Positions 18,336 to 27,620 of a DNA stretch of 64,000 nucleotides are shown piece after piece. The position numbers and the translations under genes were made by a program. The stretch spans positions 248,001 through 312,000 of the forward strand of contig NZ_JAPWGX010000004.1 in the NCBI RefSeq assembly GCF_027213965.1, given 5' to 3'. This stretch comes from Maritalea porphyrae. Lineage in GTDB: Bacteria > Pseudomonadota > Alphaproteobacteria > Rhizobiales > Devosiaceae. Under the pieces are notes generated by a model, which saw only the letters and a program-made list of their open reading frames with translations, had not been told where the DNA came from and ran no database searches. Numbering within the stretch: position 1 is the first letter of the stretch; each line of letters begins with the position of its first letter.

Positions 18336-18627
18336 GGGGTTTCCTCCTAAAAATATTCCTCATAATCTGCAACATCATTGATTGCGCTGCAAATCCCTCG
18401 TTCCGGATCGGTGCCAAAAATGAAACTTGACCTGGCCATCAATACCGGAAATCCTATACAGAACCAATTTAATACCTAGAGTCACTTCAACGGTTCTGAA
18501 AAATGTGCCGTAAAATCGTCAAAAGTGATGGTTGTCTTGTTATTGGGATAGAGAACAAGAGACGAAGTTGGGCAAAGTTTGGCTGGGACAAAAAGGGCGC
18601 TTTGGCGTTGTTTTGAGGGAGTATTAG

Positions 18628-21600
18628 GTGAATTATTTCGGCATCGACATTCTGGCGCCCAAAGGTTTGCATGCGCGCCTTTTACTGGCCTTTGCAGGCA
18701 TATCGTTGATCCCCTTGCTTATCGTCAGCGCGACTTTCTTCTACGTGCTAATCCGCAATGTTGAAGGGGAAAATTTTGCCAAACTTGAATTTGTAAACGA
18801 AGCAAAACGTTCCGAGATCAGGCAATATATTCAGTTCGCTTCACGCCAAGCCGACAGCCTGAGCCAGACCAATATTGTGCGCTATTCAATTGGCGAATTT
18901 TACGGTTTTAGCTACGGGTTTCGCGAAATATCTACCGAGCCAGAAGAAGCTGCACGGATATTGCGCGGCGCGTTTGGAATCGGCGCCGGTGAAAATGCCA
19001 TCAGTCGTGACGATCTAATCAGTTCTGCGTTGATTTACGACAATATGCATACTCAGTTCCACGGCGAATATGAGGCTTTTTTGGCCTCCTCAGAATATGA
19101 CAATCTTTATCTCGTGAATAATGGTGGCCGCATTGTCTATTCGGTTGAAAAAGACAATTACCTTGCGACCAGCATATCCGGGGCGGTGTCCAATTCGCCT
19201 TTGGCAAAGGTTGCCCATGAGGTGTTGAACGGGGAAACTGATCAAGGCATCGTTTTTGGCGATTTTGAACATGACCCCGTGACTGGTGAGTTTGTTGCCT
19301 ATGTGGCGGTTAAGGTGCGGTTTTATTCACGCCCGAGCGGGGCCGTGATCTTCCGGCTGCAAACGGATGGAATTGAGCGGATCGTGCAATCTGAAACGCG
19401 AGAGGCGGGGCAAATCTATTTGTTGTCCTCGCGTCGGCAGGTGCTGAGCCAGCCCTTGGATGGCATATATGCGATTGGGGAAAGACCGGCGATTGATCGA
19501 GCGACATTACCAAATTCGGGGACCGCGAAAATTGACCGGGGTCTTTCGAGCAGTGCGGCTTTGGCGGCCTTTGGGGATGTGCCCGTGTTCGATGCGAACT
19601 GGCTATTAGTGAGTGAAGTGCCGTCGGCCCAAGCTTACTCAACGGCCAATACTCTAATTGGGACTGTGACAACCATTGCCCTTTTGGCGATCCCCATATT
19701 GTTTTTGATTGCGGCGCGGCTGGCACGCAGTGCCACCAATCCAATTTTGCGGATCACAAACACCGCTGAAGCGATTGCGGCAGGGGACCTTAATCGCTCG
19801 ATGCCACGGATTGAGAAGCCAATCGAGTTGAAACGGTTAGCGGACAGCTTTGGCCGCATGCGCGATGCCGTGCGCGAACAGCTTAGCCAAATCAATGCCA
19901 ACGTTGAGGCGATTGGCGAAAAAAACGCGCAGCTTGAAGAAGCTGACCGGATGAAGGACACGTTTTTGGCCAATACTAGCCACGAGTTGCGCACCCCTCT
20001 GAATGGCATTGTTGGTATATCCGAAACCTTGTCCGCTGGTGTGGCTGGGGACTTGAGCGAGCGACAGCGCAGCCAGTTGCAGCTTATAACGTTTAGTGCG
20101 CGAAAACTGTCGCGCTTGGTTGATGACCTGCTCGACCTTTATCGTATTCGGCAAGGGCGAATGCGGCTGGATATGCACCCGGTTGATGTGGCAACAAGTG
20201 TGCGCAATGTTTTGCAGCTGTCTGAGCCTTTGTTGCAGGGCGAACCGGTTACCTTGCGGGTGGATATTGAAAAGGATACGCCGTTGGTGATGGCTGACCC
20301 GGTGCGGCTTGAGCAGATTTTGCACAACCTTGTTGGCAACGCGATCAAATATACTGAAGCTGGCTCCATCCGCATTTTTGCAGAGGCAAAAGACGACTGG
20401 GTGGATATTTCAATTGTTGATACCGGCGTTGGCATTTCGCAAGAAGATTTGGGCCGCATGTTCCAGCCGCTGGAGCAGGCCGATGATGGGGTCGATACGG
20501 CACGCAAAACTGGAGGCACTGGGTTAGGGCTGACCATTGCGCGCCAGCTGGCGACCATACTTGGTGGACGGTTAACTGCCACAAGTGCATTGGGTGAAGG
20601 GTCCAATTTTTCACTGAGGTTGCGGTCTGCCACGCAACAAGATTTTGAACATGAAGGCGTGCCCGTGGTGGCGGGATTAGAAGATGGATATCATGAAACG
20701 CTAAACAGTTTGGACAATCTGGCCCTGACTTATGAAGCGCCCAAGAAAAAGGGTGCGCCGGACATTTTGGTGGTGGATGACGAACCCATTAATTTGCAAG
20801 TTTTACGCAATGTTTTACTGCCCCAAGGATTTGGCGTTCGCACTGCAGACAGCGGCAAAGCCGCGCTTGAGATGATTGAAGCCGCGCAACCACAGTTGAT
20901 TATTCTGGATGTAATGATGCCCGATTTGAGTGGGCTTGAAGTGGCGCGACGATTGCGTGAACGGTTTGACCGGTTGGAACTGCCCATTATTATGGTCACG
21001 GCACGTAGTCGAACGCGCGATATTATTGCAGGGCTTGAAGCAGGGGCAAACGATTATGTGGTGAAACCGTTCGTCAAGGACGAACTGCTGGCCCGGATCA
21101 GTACGCTTTTGGAAGCGCAAAAAGCGCGCCAAGCAACGGCAGAAAACGCGAAATTGCACAATGAAATGCAGCGTCGCATTCAGGTGGAAGATGCATTGCG
21201 TTTGTCACAAAACCGAATGGCTGGGTTGTTGGATACGCTCAATGTTGGTCTTTGGTGTGTAGATGAAAGTGGGCGTTTGACCTATGCGAACCGATTTGCG
21301 CTCAATTGGATTGGCACCGATGTTGAAGGCGTAGATATTTCATCGCGCATGCCAGCGGGATTCTTTCACTCCCTACTTGAGGACTGCAATGCTAACGGGC
21401 AGGCGGAGCCCAGAACCCTTTCAATGGCTGGCGTTGGTGAGGTCACGGTTTTTGCGTTTGAAATGGACCAAGAAGCCGGTGGCGGGTTGAGTTTGGTTTT
21501 GGTTCCAGAACAGAGCAACGAGACTGGTTCGAAAACGGCCGATATTGCAGCACTGCAAAAAGCACTGGAAACAATTGAAGTGCCAATGGCTTCTGTGCCG

Positions 21601-21987
21601 CCAAGACTGTCCATGGTTTCAGCAGTTGATGATCAACCCGACCGCGTTCACTATCGCAAAACCACAGTTCGTTTAATGAAAAGCGTGCTTTGTGTGTGGC
21701 AAGACCATACGAAATCCAACAAGTTTGAATTTGCGGAAAAAAGCGGGATTTGGCGTGTTCATTTGGATCGTTCTTCGCTGCAAACGCGAACGCTTGATAA
21801 GTACTTCAGTGTTGAAACCTTGCCAACTCATCCGCGTTGGCGTGATGTTGTGGCAAGTGCTGAATATGTGCTCGAGCACTGCGCGGACTACGAGGACCAA
21901 GCGGAATTAGACAAGTTGAATGACTTGCGACAGGAGTTTGTGCAATTGGTGCGCGATGGCGCTGCAAAGTGGGGCGATAAGTCTTAG
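18628..21987 (+). CDS. Membrane hybrid histidine kinase with REC, PAS and a C-terminal helical domain
   Basis: Sensor kinase of 1119 residues. A membrane segment lies at about 17-40 and a periplasmic sensory domain at about 40-340. A second membrane segment at about 345-365 is followed by HAMP (RITNTAEAIAAGDLNRSM). HisKA follows with phospho-acceptor His452 (SHELRTPLNG), then the ATPase domain with the N-box (Asn571), DTGVGIS and GGTGLGL. The receiver comes next, with Asp761 in ILDVMMPD and VVKPF. A PAS-like segment spans about 855-960, and the last 110 residues form a basic/aromatic region (GIWRVHLDRSSLQTRTLDKYF). I have a memory of similar tails in other hybrid kinases but cannot name the domain. 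The start is GTG at 18628 after GAGGGAG. It is divergent from the importer operon, which it may control. The 292-base gap between them (18336-18627) shows no repeat or clear promoter. Confidence 0.92.
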   Translation: MNYFGIDILAPKGLHARLLLAFAGISLIPLLIVSATFFYVLIRNVEGENFAKLEFVNEAKRSEIRQYIQFASRQADSLSQTNIVRYSIGEFYGFSYGFREISTEPEEAARILRGAFGIGAGENAISRDDLISSALIYDNMHTQFHGEYEAFLASSEYDNLYLVNNGGRIVYSVEKDNYLATSISGAVSNSPLAKVAHEVLNGETDQGIVFGDFEHDPVTGEFVAYVAVKVRFYSRPSGAVIFRLQTDGIERIVQSETREAGQIYLLSSRRQVLSQPLDGIYAIGERPAIDRATLPNSGTAKIDRGLSSSAALAAFGDVPVFDANWLLVSEVPSAQAYSTANTLIGTVTTIALLAIPILFLIAARLARSATNPILRITNTAEAIAAGDLNRSMPRIEKPIELKRLADSFGRMRDAVREQLSQINANVEAIGEKNAQLEEADRMKDTFLANTSHELRTPLNGIVGISETLSAGVAGDLSERQRSQLQLITFSARKLSRLVDDLLDLYRIRQGRMRLDMHPVDVATSVRNVLQLSEPLLQGEPVTLRVDIEKDTPLVMADPVRLEQILHNLVGNAIKYTEAGSIRIFAEAKDDWVDISIVDTGVGISQEDLGRMFQPLEQADDGVDTARKTGGTGLGLTIARQLATILGGRLTATSALGEGSNFSLRLRSATQQDFEHEGVPVVAGLEDGYHETLNSLDNLALTYEAPKKKGAPDILVVDDEPINLQVLRNVLLPQGFGVRTADSGKAALEMIEAAQPQLIILDVMMPDLSGLEVARRLRERFDRLELPIIMVTARSRTRDIIAGLEAGANDYVVKPFVKDELLARISTLLEAQKARQATAENAKLHNEMQRRIQVEDALRLSQNRMAGLLDTLNVGLWCVDESGRLTYANRFALNWIGTDVEGVDISSRMPAGFFHSLLEDCNANGQAEPRTLSMAGVGEVTVFAFEMDQEAGGGLSLVLVPEQSNETGSKTADIAALQKALETIEVPMASVPPRLSMVSAVDDQPDRVHYRKTTVRLMKSVLCVWQDHTKSNKFEFAEKSGIWRVHLDRSSLQTRTLDKYFSVETLPTHPRWRDVVASAEYVLEHCADYEDQAELDKLNDLRQEFVQLVRDGAAKWGDKS

Positions 21988-22050
21988 CCTTGCACTGTTC
22001 AATATTTTTTGGTGCCAGATGTTCCTAAATGTCGCAGCTGCTATGCGTCC

Positions 22051-22081
22051 TTGACCTTCCAATTACTGTAAGGTTTATATA
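22051..22081 (+). promoter_or_regulatory. CueR/MerR-type promoter and operator of the copper operon
   Basis: The -35 TTGACC (22051-22056) and -10 TATATA (22076-22081) are 19 bases apart, the long spacing typical of MerR-family promoters. The spacer holds the dyad ACCTT-N11-AAGGT (22054-22074; fuller left arm ACCTTCC), matching known CueR operators. Confidence 0.9.
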
Positions 22082-22117
22082 TGCTGTCAAGTTCAACAAT
22101 TGACGGTGGATCGCCCA

Positions 22118-24493
22118 ATGTCCGAGACGACAATCGATAGCAAATCTAATGAAAAAACATGCGGTTGCGGGCATGATCATGCACACGAAGGTGGAATCAC
22201 ACCTGATAGCGTGATTGACCCAGTATGTGGGATGACGGTGAAATTGGGTGCGGGTAAGCCACATTTGACCCATGAGGGAAAAGAATATCACTTCTGTAAC
22301 CCTAAATGTCATGCCAAATTTGAGGCTGATCCATTCTTCTATTTGTCAGGTGCGAACAAACGAAAAGCGAAAGCTGCGCCCAAGACGGCAATGTACACTT
22401 GCCCAATGGATCCTGAAATTGTGCAAGAAGGGCCGGGGACGTGCCCGATTTGTGGGATGGCGCTTGAACCAATGGATGGGGTGCCAGAGGGGGAAAACCA
22501 CGAGTTGGTTGATTTCACCCGTCGGCTATGGGTCAGTATAGCGGCGGCTATTCCTTTGTTGATATTGACTATGGGACCTATGGTTGGTTTGCCGATCCGG
22601 CATTGGATTGGCGAAAACATCGCGGTATGGATTGAACTTGCGTTGGCGACGCCTGTTGTCTTGTGGGCGGCATTCCCGTTTTTTGAACGGGGTTGGATGT
22701 CTTTGCGCACCGGCAATTACAACATGTGGACGCTGATTATGCTCGGCGTTGGAGCTGCGTTTGGGTTCAGCGTTGTGGCGACAGTGGCGCCGCAAATCTT
22801 CCCGCCTGAAGTATTGATGGGCGGACATGCGCCAGTTTATTTTGAAGCGGCGGTGGTGATTATTGCGCTGGTATTCGTGGGCCAGGTTTTGGAACTGCGG
22901 GCGCGTGAGCGCACCGGCGATGCGATTCGGGCTTTGCTTGATCTCGCGCCAAAGAAAGCGCGTCGAATAAATGCGGATGGTTCTGAGTATGATGCTCCGC
23001 TCGAAAACATTCTGTCCGGCGACAAATTGCGCGTGCGTCCAGGTGAAAGCGTGCCCGTAGATGGGGTCGTGCTTGAAGGCAAAACCAATATTGATGAGAG
23101 TTTGATTACTGGTGAACCGGTGCCGGTTGAAAAGACCATTGGCGCATCGGTAACTGGCGGAACGATCAACAAGAATGGCTCGATTATCATTGAAGCCAAA
23201 AAAGTTGGCGACCAGACAATGCTTGCAAAAATTGTGGCGATGGTTGCAGCTGCACAACGTTCTCGTGCACCCATCCAAGGCTTGGCCGATAAGGTTGCTG
23301 GCTATTTTGTGCCAACGGTGGTTGGCGTGGCAGTGATTGCGTTTTTTGTTTGGCTATTTGTTGGGCCACAGCCCGCAATTGTTTTTGCAACGATAGCGGG
23401 GGTTTCAGTGCTGATTATTGCGTGTCCTTGTGCGCTTGGTTTGGCGACGCCTATGTCGGTGATGACAGCAACAGGACGCGGTGCGCAAGCTGGGGTTTTG
23501 GTGCGTGAAGCTGAAGCACTTGAGCGCATGGCCGAAGTGGATGTTGTGATTGTTGATAAGACCGGAACGCTTACCCAAGGGCAGCCGCACTTGACCGATA
23601 TTTTGCCAGCACCAGAGGTTGATGAAGAGCAACTGCTCAGCATTGTTGGGTCGCTCGAGAGCGGCTCTGAACATCCGCTTGCCGAAGCAATATTTGAGGC
23701 GGCGAAAGAAAAAGGTGCTCAAATTCAATCTGTTGACGGATTTGAGGCGATCACCGGTAAAGGTGTTGCGGGCAGCATTGAGGGAAAAGCTGTGTTGTTG
23801 GGCAATCAGGCGCTTATGGATGGCGCTAAGGTAGATGTAGCGGCAATGGCGGATGCGGCAAATGAGCTTCGTTCAAAAGGCAAAACTGTGATGTTTGTTG
23901 CTGTTGAAGGTCAATATGCTGGCATGATTGCGGTGGCTGATCCGATAAAACCCACAACCAAACAAGCAATTGATGAACTTCATCGTCAGGGCCTCAAAGT
24001 GGTTATGGCCACGGGTGATAATGAAGCGACCGCAAAAGCTGTTGCGGAACAATTGGGCATTGATGAAGTTTATGCTGATGTGTTGCCTGAAGGTAAAAAG
24101 GATTTGGTCGAAGCTTTTCGTGCGAAAGGCCATAAGGTGGCGGTTGCGGGCGATGGGGTAAATGATGCGCCCGCTTTGGCCGCTGCCGACGTTGGTTTGG
24201 CCATGGGAACGGGCGCGGACGTGGCGGTTGAAAGCGCGGGGATTACCCTTTTGAAGGGCGATCTGGTGGGCATCGTGCGGGCCCGCAAGCTGTCCAAAGC
24301 AACCATCAACAACATCAAGCAAAATCTGTTTTTTGCCTTTGCTTACAATACCATTGGTGTGCCGATTGCCGCGGGTGTTCTGTTTCCGCTAACGGGGGCT
24401 TTGTTGTCCCCCATGCTGGCGGCCGCTGCCATGAGCTTGTCATCGGTTTCTGTTATTTCAAACGCACTAAGATTGCGCGGGCTAAAGCTTTAG
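22118..24493 (+). CDS. copA: Copper-exporting P1B-type ATPase with YHS and heavy-metal-binding domains
   Basis: Pumps Cu(I), or possibly Ag(I), out of the cytoplasm. In place of the usual CxxC ferredoxin-like domain, the N-terminus has a Cys/His-rich tail (CGCGHDHAHEGG), a YHS domain (DPVCGMTV...FCNPKC) and a YTCPMDPEI...CPICGMALEP metal-binding motif. Eight membrane segments surround the transport motif CPC (Cys436 and Cys438 in IACPCALGLATP). TGEP, the phosphorylated Asp480 in DKTGTLT, and GDGVNDAPAL are all intact. Length is 791 residues. ATG at 22118 is chosen over an in-frame TTG at 22100. It is the first gene after the CueR promoter, followed by a 41-residue protein and cueR. Confidence 0.95.
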   Translation: MSETTIDSKSNEKTCGCGHDHAHEGGITPDSVIDPVCGMTVKLGAGKPHLTHEGKEYHFCNPKCHAKFEADPFFYLSGANKRKAKAAPKTAMYTCPMDPEIVQEGPGTCPICGMALEPMDGVPEGENHELVDFTRRLWVSIAAAIPLLILTMGPMVGLPIRHWIGENIAVWIELALATPVVLWAAFPFFERGWMSLRTGNYNMWTLIMLGVGAAFGFSVVATVAPQIFPPEVLMGGHAPVYFEAAVVIIALVFVGQVLELRARERTGDAIRALLDLAPKKARRINADGSEYDAPLENILSGDKLRVRPGESVPVDGVVLEGKTNIDESLITGEPVPVEKTIGASVTGGTINKNGSIIIEAKKVGDQTMLAKIVAMVAAAQRSRAPIQGLADKVAGYFVPTVVGVAVIAFFVWLFVGPQPAIVFATIAGVSVLIIACPCALGLATPMSVMTATGRGAQAGVLVREAEALERMAEVDVVIVDKTGTLTQGQPHLTDILPAPEVDEEQLLSIVGSLESGSEHPLAEAIFEAAKEKGAQIQSVDGFEAITGKGVAGSIEGKAVLLGNQALMDGAKVDVAAMADAANELRSKGKTVMFVAVEGQYAGMIAVADPIKPTTKQAIDELHRQGLKVVMATGDNEATAKAVAEQLGIDEVYADVLPEGKKDLVEAFRAKGHKVAVAGDGVNDAPALAAADVGLAMGTGADVAVESAGITLLKGDLVGIVRARKLSKATINNIKQNLFFAFAYNTIGVPIAAGVLFPLTGALLSPMLAAAAMSLSSVSVISNALRLRGLKL

Positions 24494-24518
24494 CCGCAAG
24501 AAAGAGAAGGAAACACAC

Positions 24519-24644
24519 ATGTGTCCTGTTGAGAAAAAAGAGTTCGAGCATATGATCGAATTGGCGCAAAAAATTGGGTTTTCGGAAGAAGACATCAAAG
24601 AATTGGTGGCCACCTATGGATGCCGTGAAAAGGCCAAGCGATGA
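24519..24644 (+). CDS. Small 41-residue Cys-containing protein in the copper operon
   Basis: Unannotated small gene between copA and cueR. Its protein begins MCPVEKKEFEHM and ends ELVATYGCREKAKR. The body is predicted to be helical and charged, with one Cys near each end (residues 2 and 35). AGAGAAGG lies about seven bases upstream of the ATG, and its stop overlaps the cueR start as ATGA, so it is very likely translated and coupled to cueR. I do not recognise the family. A copper carrier or a chaperone for the ATPase or CueR is possible from context and the two cysteines, but that is inference. Confidence 0.7.
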   Translation: MCPVEKKEFEHMIELAQKIGFSEEDIKELVATYGCREKAKR

Positions 24645-25042
24645 ATATTGGTCAGGCAGCGGATCGTTCGGGTTTGCCCGCTAAAACGATCCGCTACTAC
24701 GAAGAGATTGAGCTGGTTCGCCCTAGTCGGGCGGACAATGGCTATCGCGACTATTGCGAAGAGGACATTCATCGATTGTGCTTTTTGCAACGTTCGCGCA
24801 GCCTCGGGTTTACCATTGAAGAGTGCCGCGTGTTGCTTTCGCTTTATAACGATGAGCAACGCGCTAGCGCCGATGTGAAAGTTATTGCCAAGAAAAAGAT
24901 CGCATTGATTGAGCAAAAGATCAAAGAACTCAATTCTCTCAAGTCAACCTTGTCGGTTTTGATCGACAATTGTCATGGGGACCACCGGCCAGATTGCCCA
25001 ATTTTAGATGATTTGGCGGGAAAGCGCTTAGCGTCCGATTAG
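24641..25042 (+). CDS. cueR: CueR-type copper-responsive MerR regulator
   Basis: Activator that senses cytoplasmic Cu(I) and untwists the 19-base-spaced promoter at 22051. The N-terminal winged HTH is MNIGQAADRSGLPAKTIRYYEEI, a dimerisation helix follows, and the C-terminal metal loop has Cys111 and Cys119 (CHGDHRPDC, C-x7-C as in CueR). Length 133 residues. It is the third gene of the operon, with an ATGA overlap to the small upstream gene, so it is autoregulated with the ATPase. Its end overlaps the convergent oxidase gene by 15 bases. Confidence 0.95.
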   Translation: MNIGQAADRSGLPAKTIRYYEEIELVRPSRADNGYRDYCEEDIHRLCFLQRSRSLGFTIEECRVLLSLYNDEQRASADVKVIAKKKIALIEQKIKELNSLKSTLSVLIDNCHGDHRPDCPILDDLAGKRLASD

Positions 25043-26326
25043 GCTGCGCCCTGCGGCAAACGAAGCGTGGGTGAGAACTGATCCTGTTTCGTAATAAAGA
25101 CCTGCCATTTTGGTGAATTGCTCTGAGTATTCGCTAATAGGGGGCATCGGCAGGTGGGTTTCGTCGCCTGTGGCAATCATTTGTGCCAGTGATGTGCCAA
25201 AAACAGTGCCAGGGCCAATGCCCCGCCCTGAATAGCCAAATACGGAATAGGCGTTGGGGCCAAATTCGACCAGTTTTGGCAAATGATCGTGAGTCATGGC
25301 AATGCGCCCATGCCAGGCATGATCAAGCTTTTTGTGGGCGAGTTGAGGGTAAATCGCAGCCAATTTCTTTTGCGCCCAAAACTCGTGGGTTGTAGAGGCG
25401 GCGTGGTCCAATGAGCCAACAGAGCCAACCAACAGCCTGCCATCTCGATCATAGCGGAACGAAGACATGACCAATGCGGTGTCCCAACAGCCCTCAAGGT
25501 TTGGCAGAACGGTTTCGCGTTCTTTGTCAGTTAAAGGTTCAGTTGCGAACTGAAAATAATGAACAAGTGTAAAGCGGGCTTGTTGGCCGAGCAGTTGATC
25601 GTTTGAATAGGCGTTGGTGGCCACGATCAGGTTTGGTGCTGTTGCCATTCCGTTTTGGGTTTTTACCTGCCATTGTTCGAGTTGTCGTTCAATGGAAAGG
25701 GCTGGGCTGTTCTCAAACAGTTTGGCGCCCTTTGTGATGGCGGCTTGCGCTAATCCTTGACAATAGCTCAAGGGCTGAATAGTGCCCGCACGCGGATCAA
25801 ACAGAGCCCCTTCAAAAGTGTCGCTGCCGGTGCGTTGGCAGGTGGCGTCTCTACTGATCAATTCAACTGGGGCGTTGCGCTTTTTTTGTTGGGTAAACCG
25901 GGAGTGTAAGTCTTTCAAACCGGGTGATGAATGCGCACAATGCAGGGTGCCGTTGCGCACAGCGTCGCAGTTGATTTGGTGCTTCTCGATTAGAGAAAAC
26001 ACCAAGTCGGGGGCGCTGGCGAGAGCGGCGTTTAGCTTTTGTCCTGCCGCTTGTCCCAAAGTGCTTTCAACATCGTCTGGCGGGGTCCAGAGCCCTGCAT
26101 TGACCAGTCCAACATTGCGGCCAGAGCCGCCATATCCGATGGATTGTGCCTCTAATAGAACAACGGACAGGCCCCTTTGTGCCGCTTCGAGCGCTGCAGC
26201 GCACCCGGTAAAGCCGCCACCAATGATGATGAGGTCAACGTTCAGTTCACCCGTGAACGCGTCGAGCGCCAAGGGTGCAGCTGCTGTGTTGGTCCAAAGG
26301 TTGTTGTTGTATTTTGGCGCGATCAT
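25028..26326 (-). CDS. FAD-dependent amino-acid/amine oxidoreductase (DadA/PuuB-like)
   Basis: Flavoenzyme of the DAO family, 432 residues, likely oxidising a secondary amine or amino acid. The FAD motif is LIIIGGGFTGCAAALEA near residue 33, and the conserved segment YGGSGRNVGLVNAG is characteristic of gamma-glutamylputrescine-oxidase-like proteins. The C-terminus has YSGRGIGPGTVFG. It is 15 bases downstream of the threonine aldolase gene and probably co-transcribed with it, suggesting a shared amino-acid degradation route. The substrate is unknown. Confidence 0.85.
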   Translation of the reverse strand: MIAPKYNNNLWTNTAAAPLALDAFTGELNVDLIIIGGGFTGCAAALEAAQRGLSVVLLEAQSIGYGGSGRNVGLVNAGLWTPPDDVESTLGQAAGQKLNAALASAPDLVFSLIEKHQINCDAVRNGTLHCAHSSPGLKDLHSRFTQQKKRNAPVELISRDATCQRTGSDTFEGALFDPRAGTIQPLSYCQGLAQAAITKGAKLFENSPALSIERQLEQWQVKTQNGMATAPNLIVATNAYSNDQLLGQQARFTLVHYFQFATEPLTDKERETVLPNLEGCWDTALVMSSFRYDRDGRLLVGSVGSLDHAASTTHEFWAQKKLAAIYPQLAHKKLDHAWHGRIAMTHDHLPKLVEFGPNAYSVFGYSGRGIGPGTVFGTSLAQMIATGDETHLPMPPISEYSEQFTKMAGLYYETGSVLTHASFAAGRSLIGR

Positions 26327-26341
26327 TTGGGGTCTCTGAAA

Positions 26342-27394
26342 TTAGCTGTAATAGCTTTTGAACCCATCGATAATGCGCGTCAATCCGTCATCGTCAATAT
26401 CCAAATGCATTACAATGCGGACGGGGCTGCCGCCACCCATATTGATGCCTCGCTCGCCCAGATGTTGGCGCAAGGGTTCAATATCTTTTGCCGCTGGTTC
26501 AATATAGACCATGTTGGTTTGATTAGCTTGATAGGTAACTTTGAACTTGTTCAGTGCAGTTAACTCATTTGCCAAAGTGGCAGCGCGATCATGGTCGTCT
26601 TTTAAGCGGCGAACGTTTTTGTCGAGCGCATAGATGCCTGCCGCTGCGATCAGCCCAGCTTGCCTCATGCCGCCACCGAGCATTTTGCGCCAACGGCGCG
26701 CAGCAGCAATGGTAGCTGCTGAGCCAACCAGCACCGCGCCAACTGGTGCGCCAAGGCCCTTGGATAGGCAGATGTTGATGCTGTCAAAACGGGACGCTAA
26801 GTCGGTGGGAGAAATGCCAAGTTTTGTGATCGCATTGAAAAAACGGGCGCCGTCCAAATGTTTGGTTAGTCCGTGCTTATCTGCCACATCAAGACATGCG
26901 TTGATGCGGTCTAAGGATACCGCTTGGCCAGTGTGGGTGTTTTCAAGGCTTAAGACGCGCGACATGGGAAAATGTGGGTCGTCAGGCTTAATTGTTGCAT
27001 CAATGTCATTTGGCTCTAGGCCGCCGTCCAACGCCACTTCTAATGGATATGGAAATGCGCCGCCCAAAACTGACGAGCCGCCCGCTTCATATTTGAAGAT
27101 GTGGTAACCGCGGCCCACAATGATCTCTTCGCCGCGCTGGGTGTGGGCCATCATTGCAGCTAGGTTCGACATGGTGCTTGAGGGTAAAAACAACCCGGCT
27201 TCTTTGCCCAGCAGTGCTGCAGTTTTCGCTTCAAGCGCGTTGATGGTCGTGTCATCGCCATAGACATCATCACCGACTTCAGCATCCATCATAAAGGCGC
27301 GCATAGCGGGGCTGGGTTGGGTGACCGTGTCGGAGCGCAGGTCAATCACGCTCAAGTTGGATTGGGCGGCAAGGCCTGACATATTCTGGTACAT
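26342..27394 (-). CDS. ltaE: Low-specificity L-threonine aldolase
   Basis: PLP enzyme splitting threonine or allo-threonine to glycine and acetaldehyde. The start region holds [15 protein letters not shown] and GDDVYGDD, followed by [17 protein letters not shown]. The PLP lysine lies in [12 protein letters not shown], and GMRQAG follows, all standard for the family. Length 350 residues. AAGGTGA sits six bases upstream of the ATG. It heads a two-gene leftward operon with the FAD oxidase; together they could form a glycine/threonine-linked catabolic pair. Confidence 0.93.
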   Translation of the reverse strand: MYQNMSGLAAQSNLSVIDLRSDTVTQPSPAMRAFMMDAEVGDDVYGDDTTINALEAKTAALLGKEAGLFLPSSTMSNLAAMMAHTQRGEEIIVGRGYHIFKYEAGGSSVLGGAFPYPLEVALDGGLEPNDIDATIKPDDPHFPMSRVLSLENTHTGQAVSLDRINACLDVADKHGLTKHLDGARFFNAITKLGISPTDLASRFDSINICLSKGLGAPVGAVLVGSAATIAAARRWRKMLGGGMRQAGLIAAAGIYALDKNVRRLKDDHDRAATLANELTALNKFKVTYQANQTNMVYIEPAAKDIEPLRQHLGERGINMGGGSPVRIVMHLDIDDDGLTRIIDGFKSYYS

Positions 27395-27534
27395 TTAGTC
27401 ACCTTTTTGAGGCATTTGTGCGTTTTGGAGGGATCTGCAGGTTGGCACATTCTGATTTTTTCGCCAAGTGACAAGATAAGTCGGATTTGCAGAAAAATGA
27501 TCTTGTCGTTTCGCTTTTATCTGCTTAATCTTTA

Positions 27535-27556
27535 AAGACTTAACTCGTTGAGTCTT
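27535..27556. promoter_or_regulatory. Inverted repeat between ltaE and the AbrB-type gene
   Basis: Near-perfect palindrome, AAGACTTAAC then TC then GTTGAGTCTT, broken only by one G-T pair. It lies in the divergent 226-base gap and could be an operator for either gene. No terminator-like T-run follows on the plus strand. Confidence 0.4.
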
Positions 27557-27620
27557 GCCAATCGTCCCACACATGTTCGGCACACGCGGGTTATCGTTCG
27601 AACAGTTTGTGGTGAATTAT

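Noticed and set aside
22526-23278. Long minus-strand reading frame of 250 codons
   Set aside because: It lies entirely inside copA on the opposite strand, and its translation is Cys/His/Arg-rich without family motifs; an antisense shadow.
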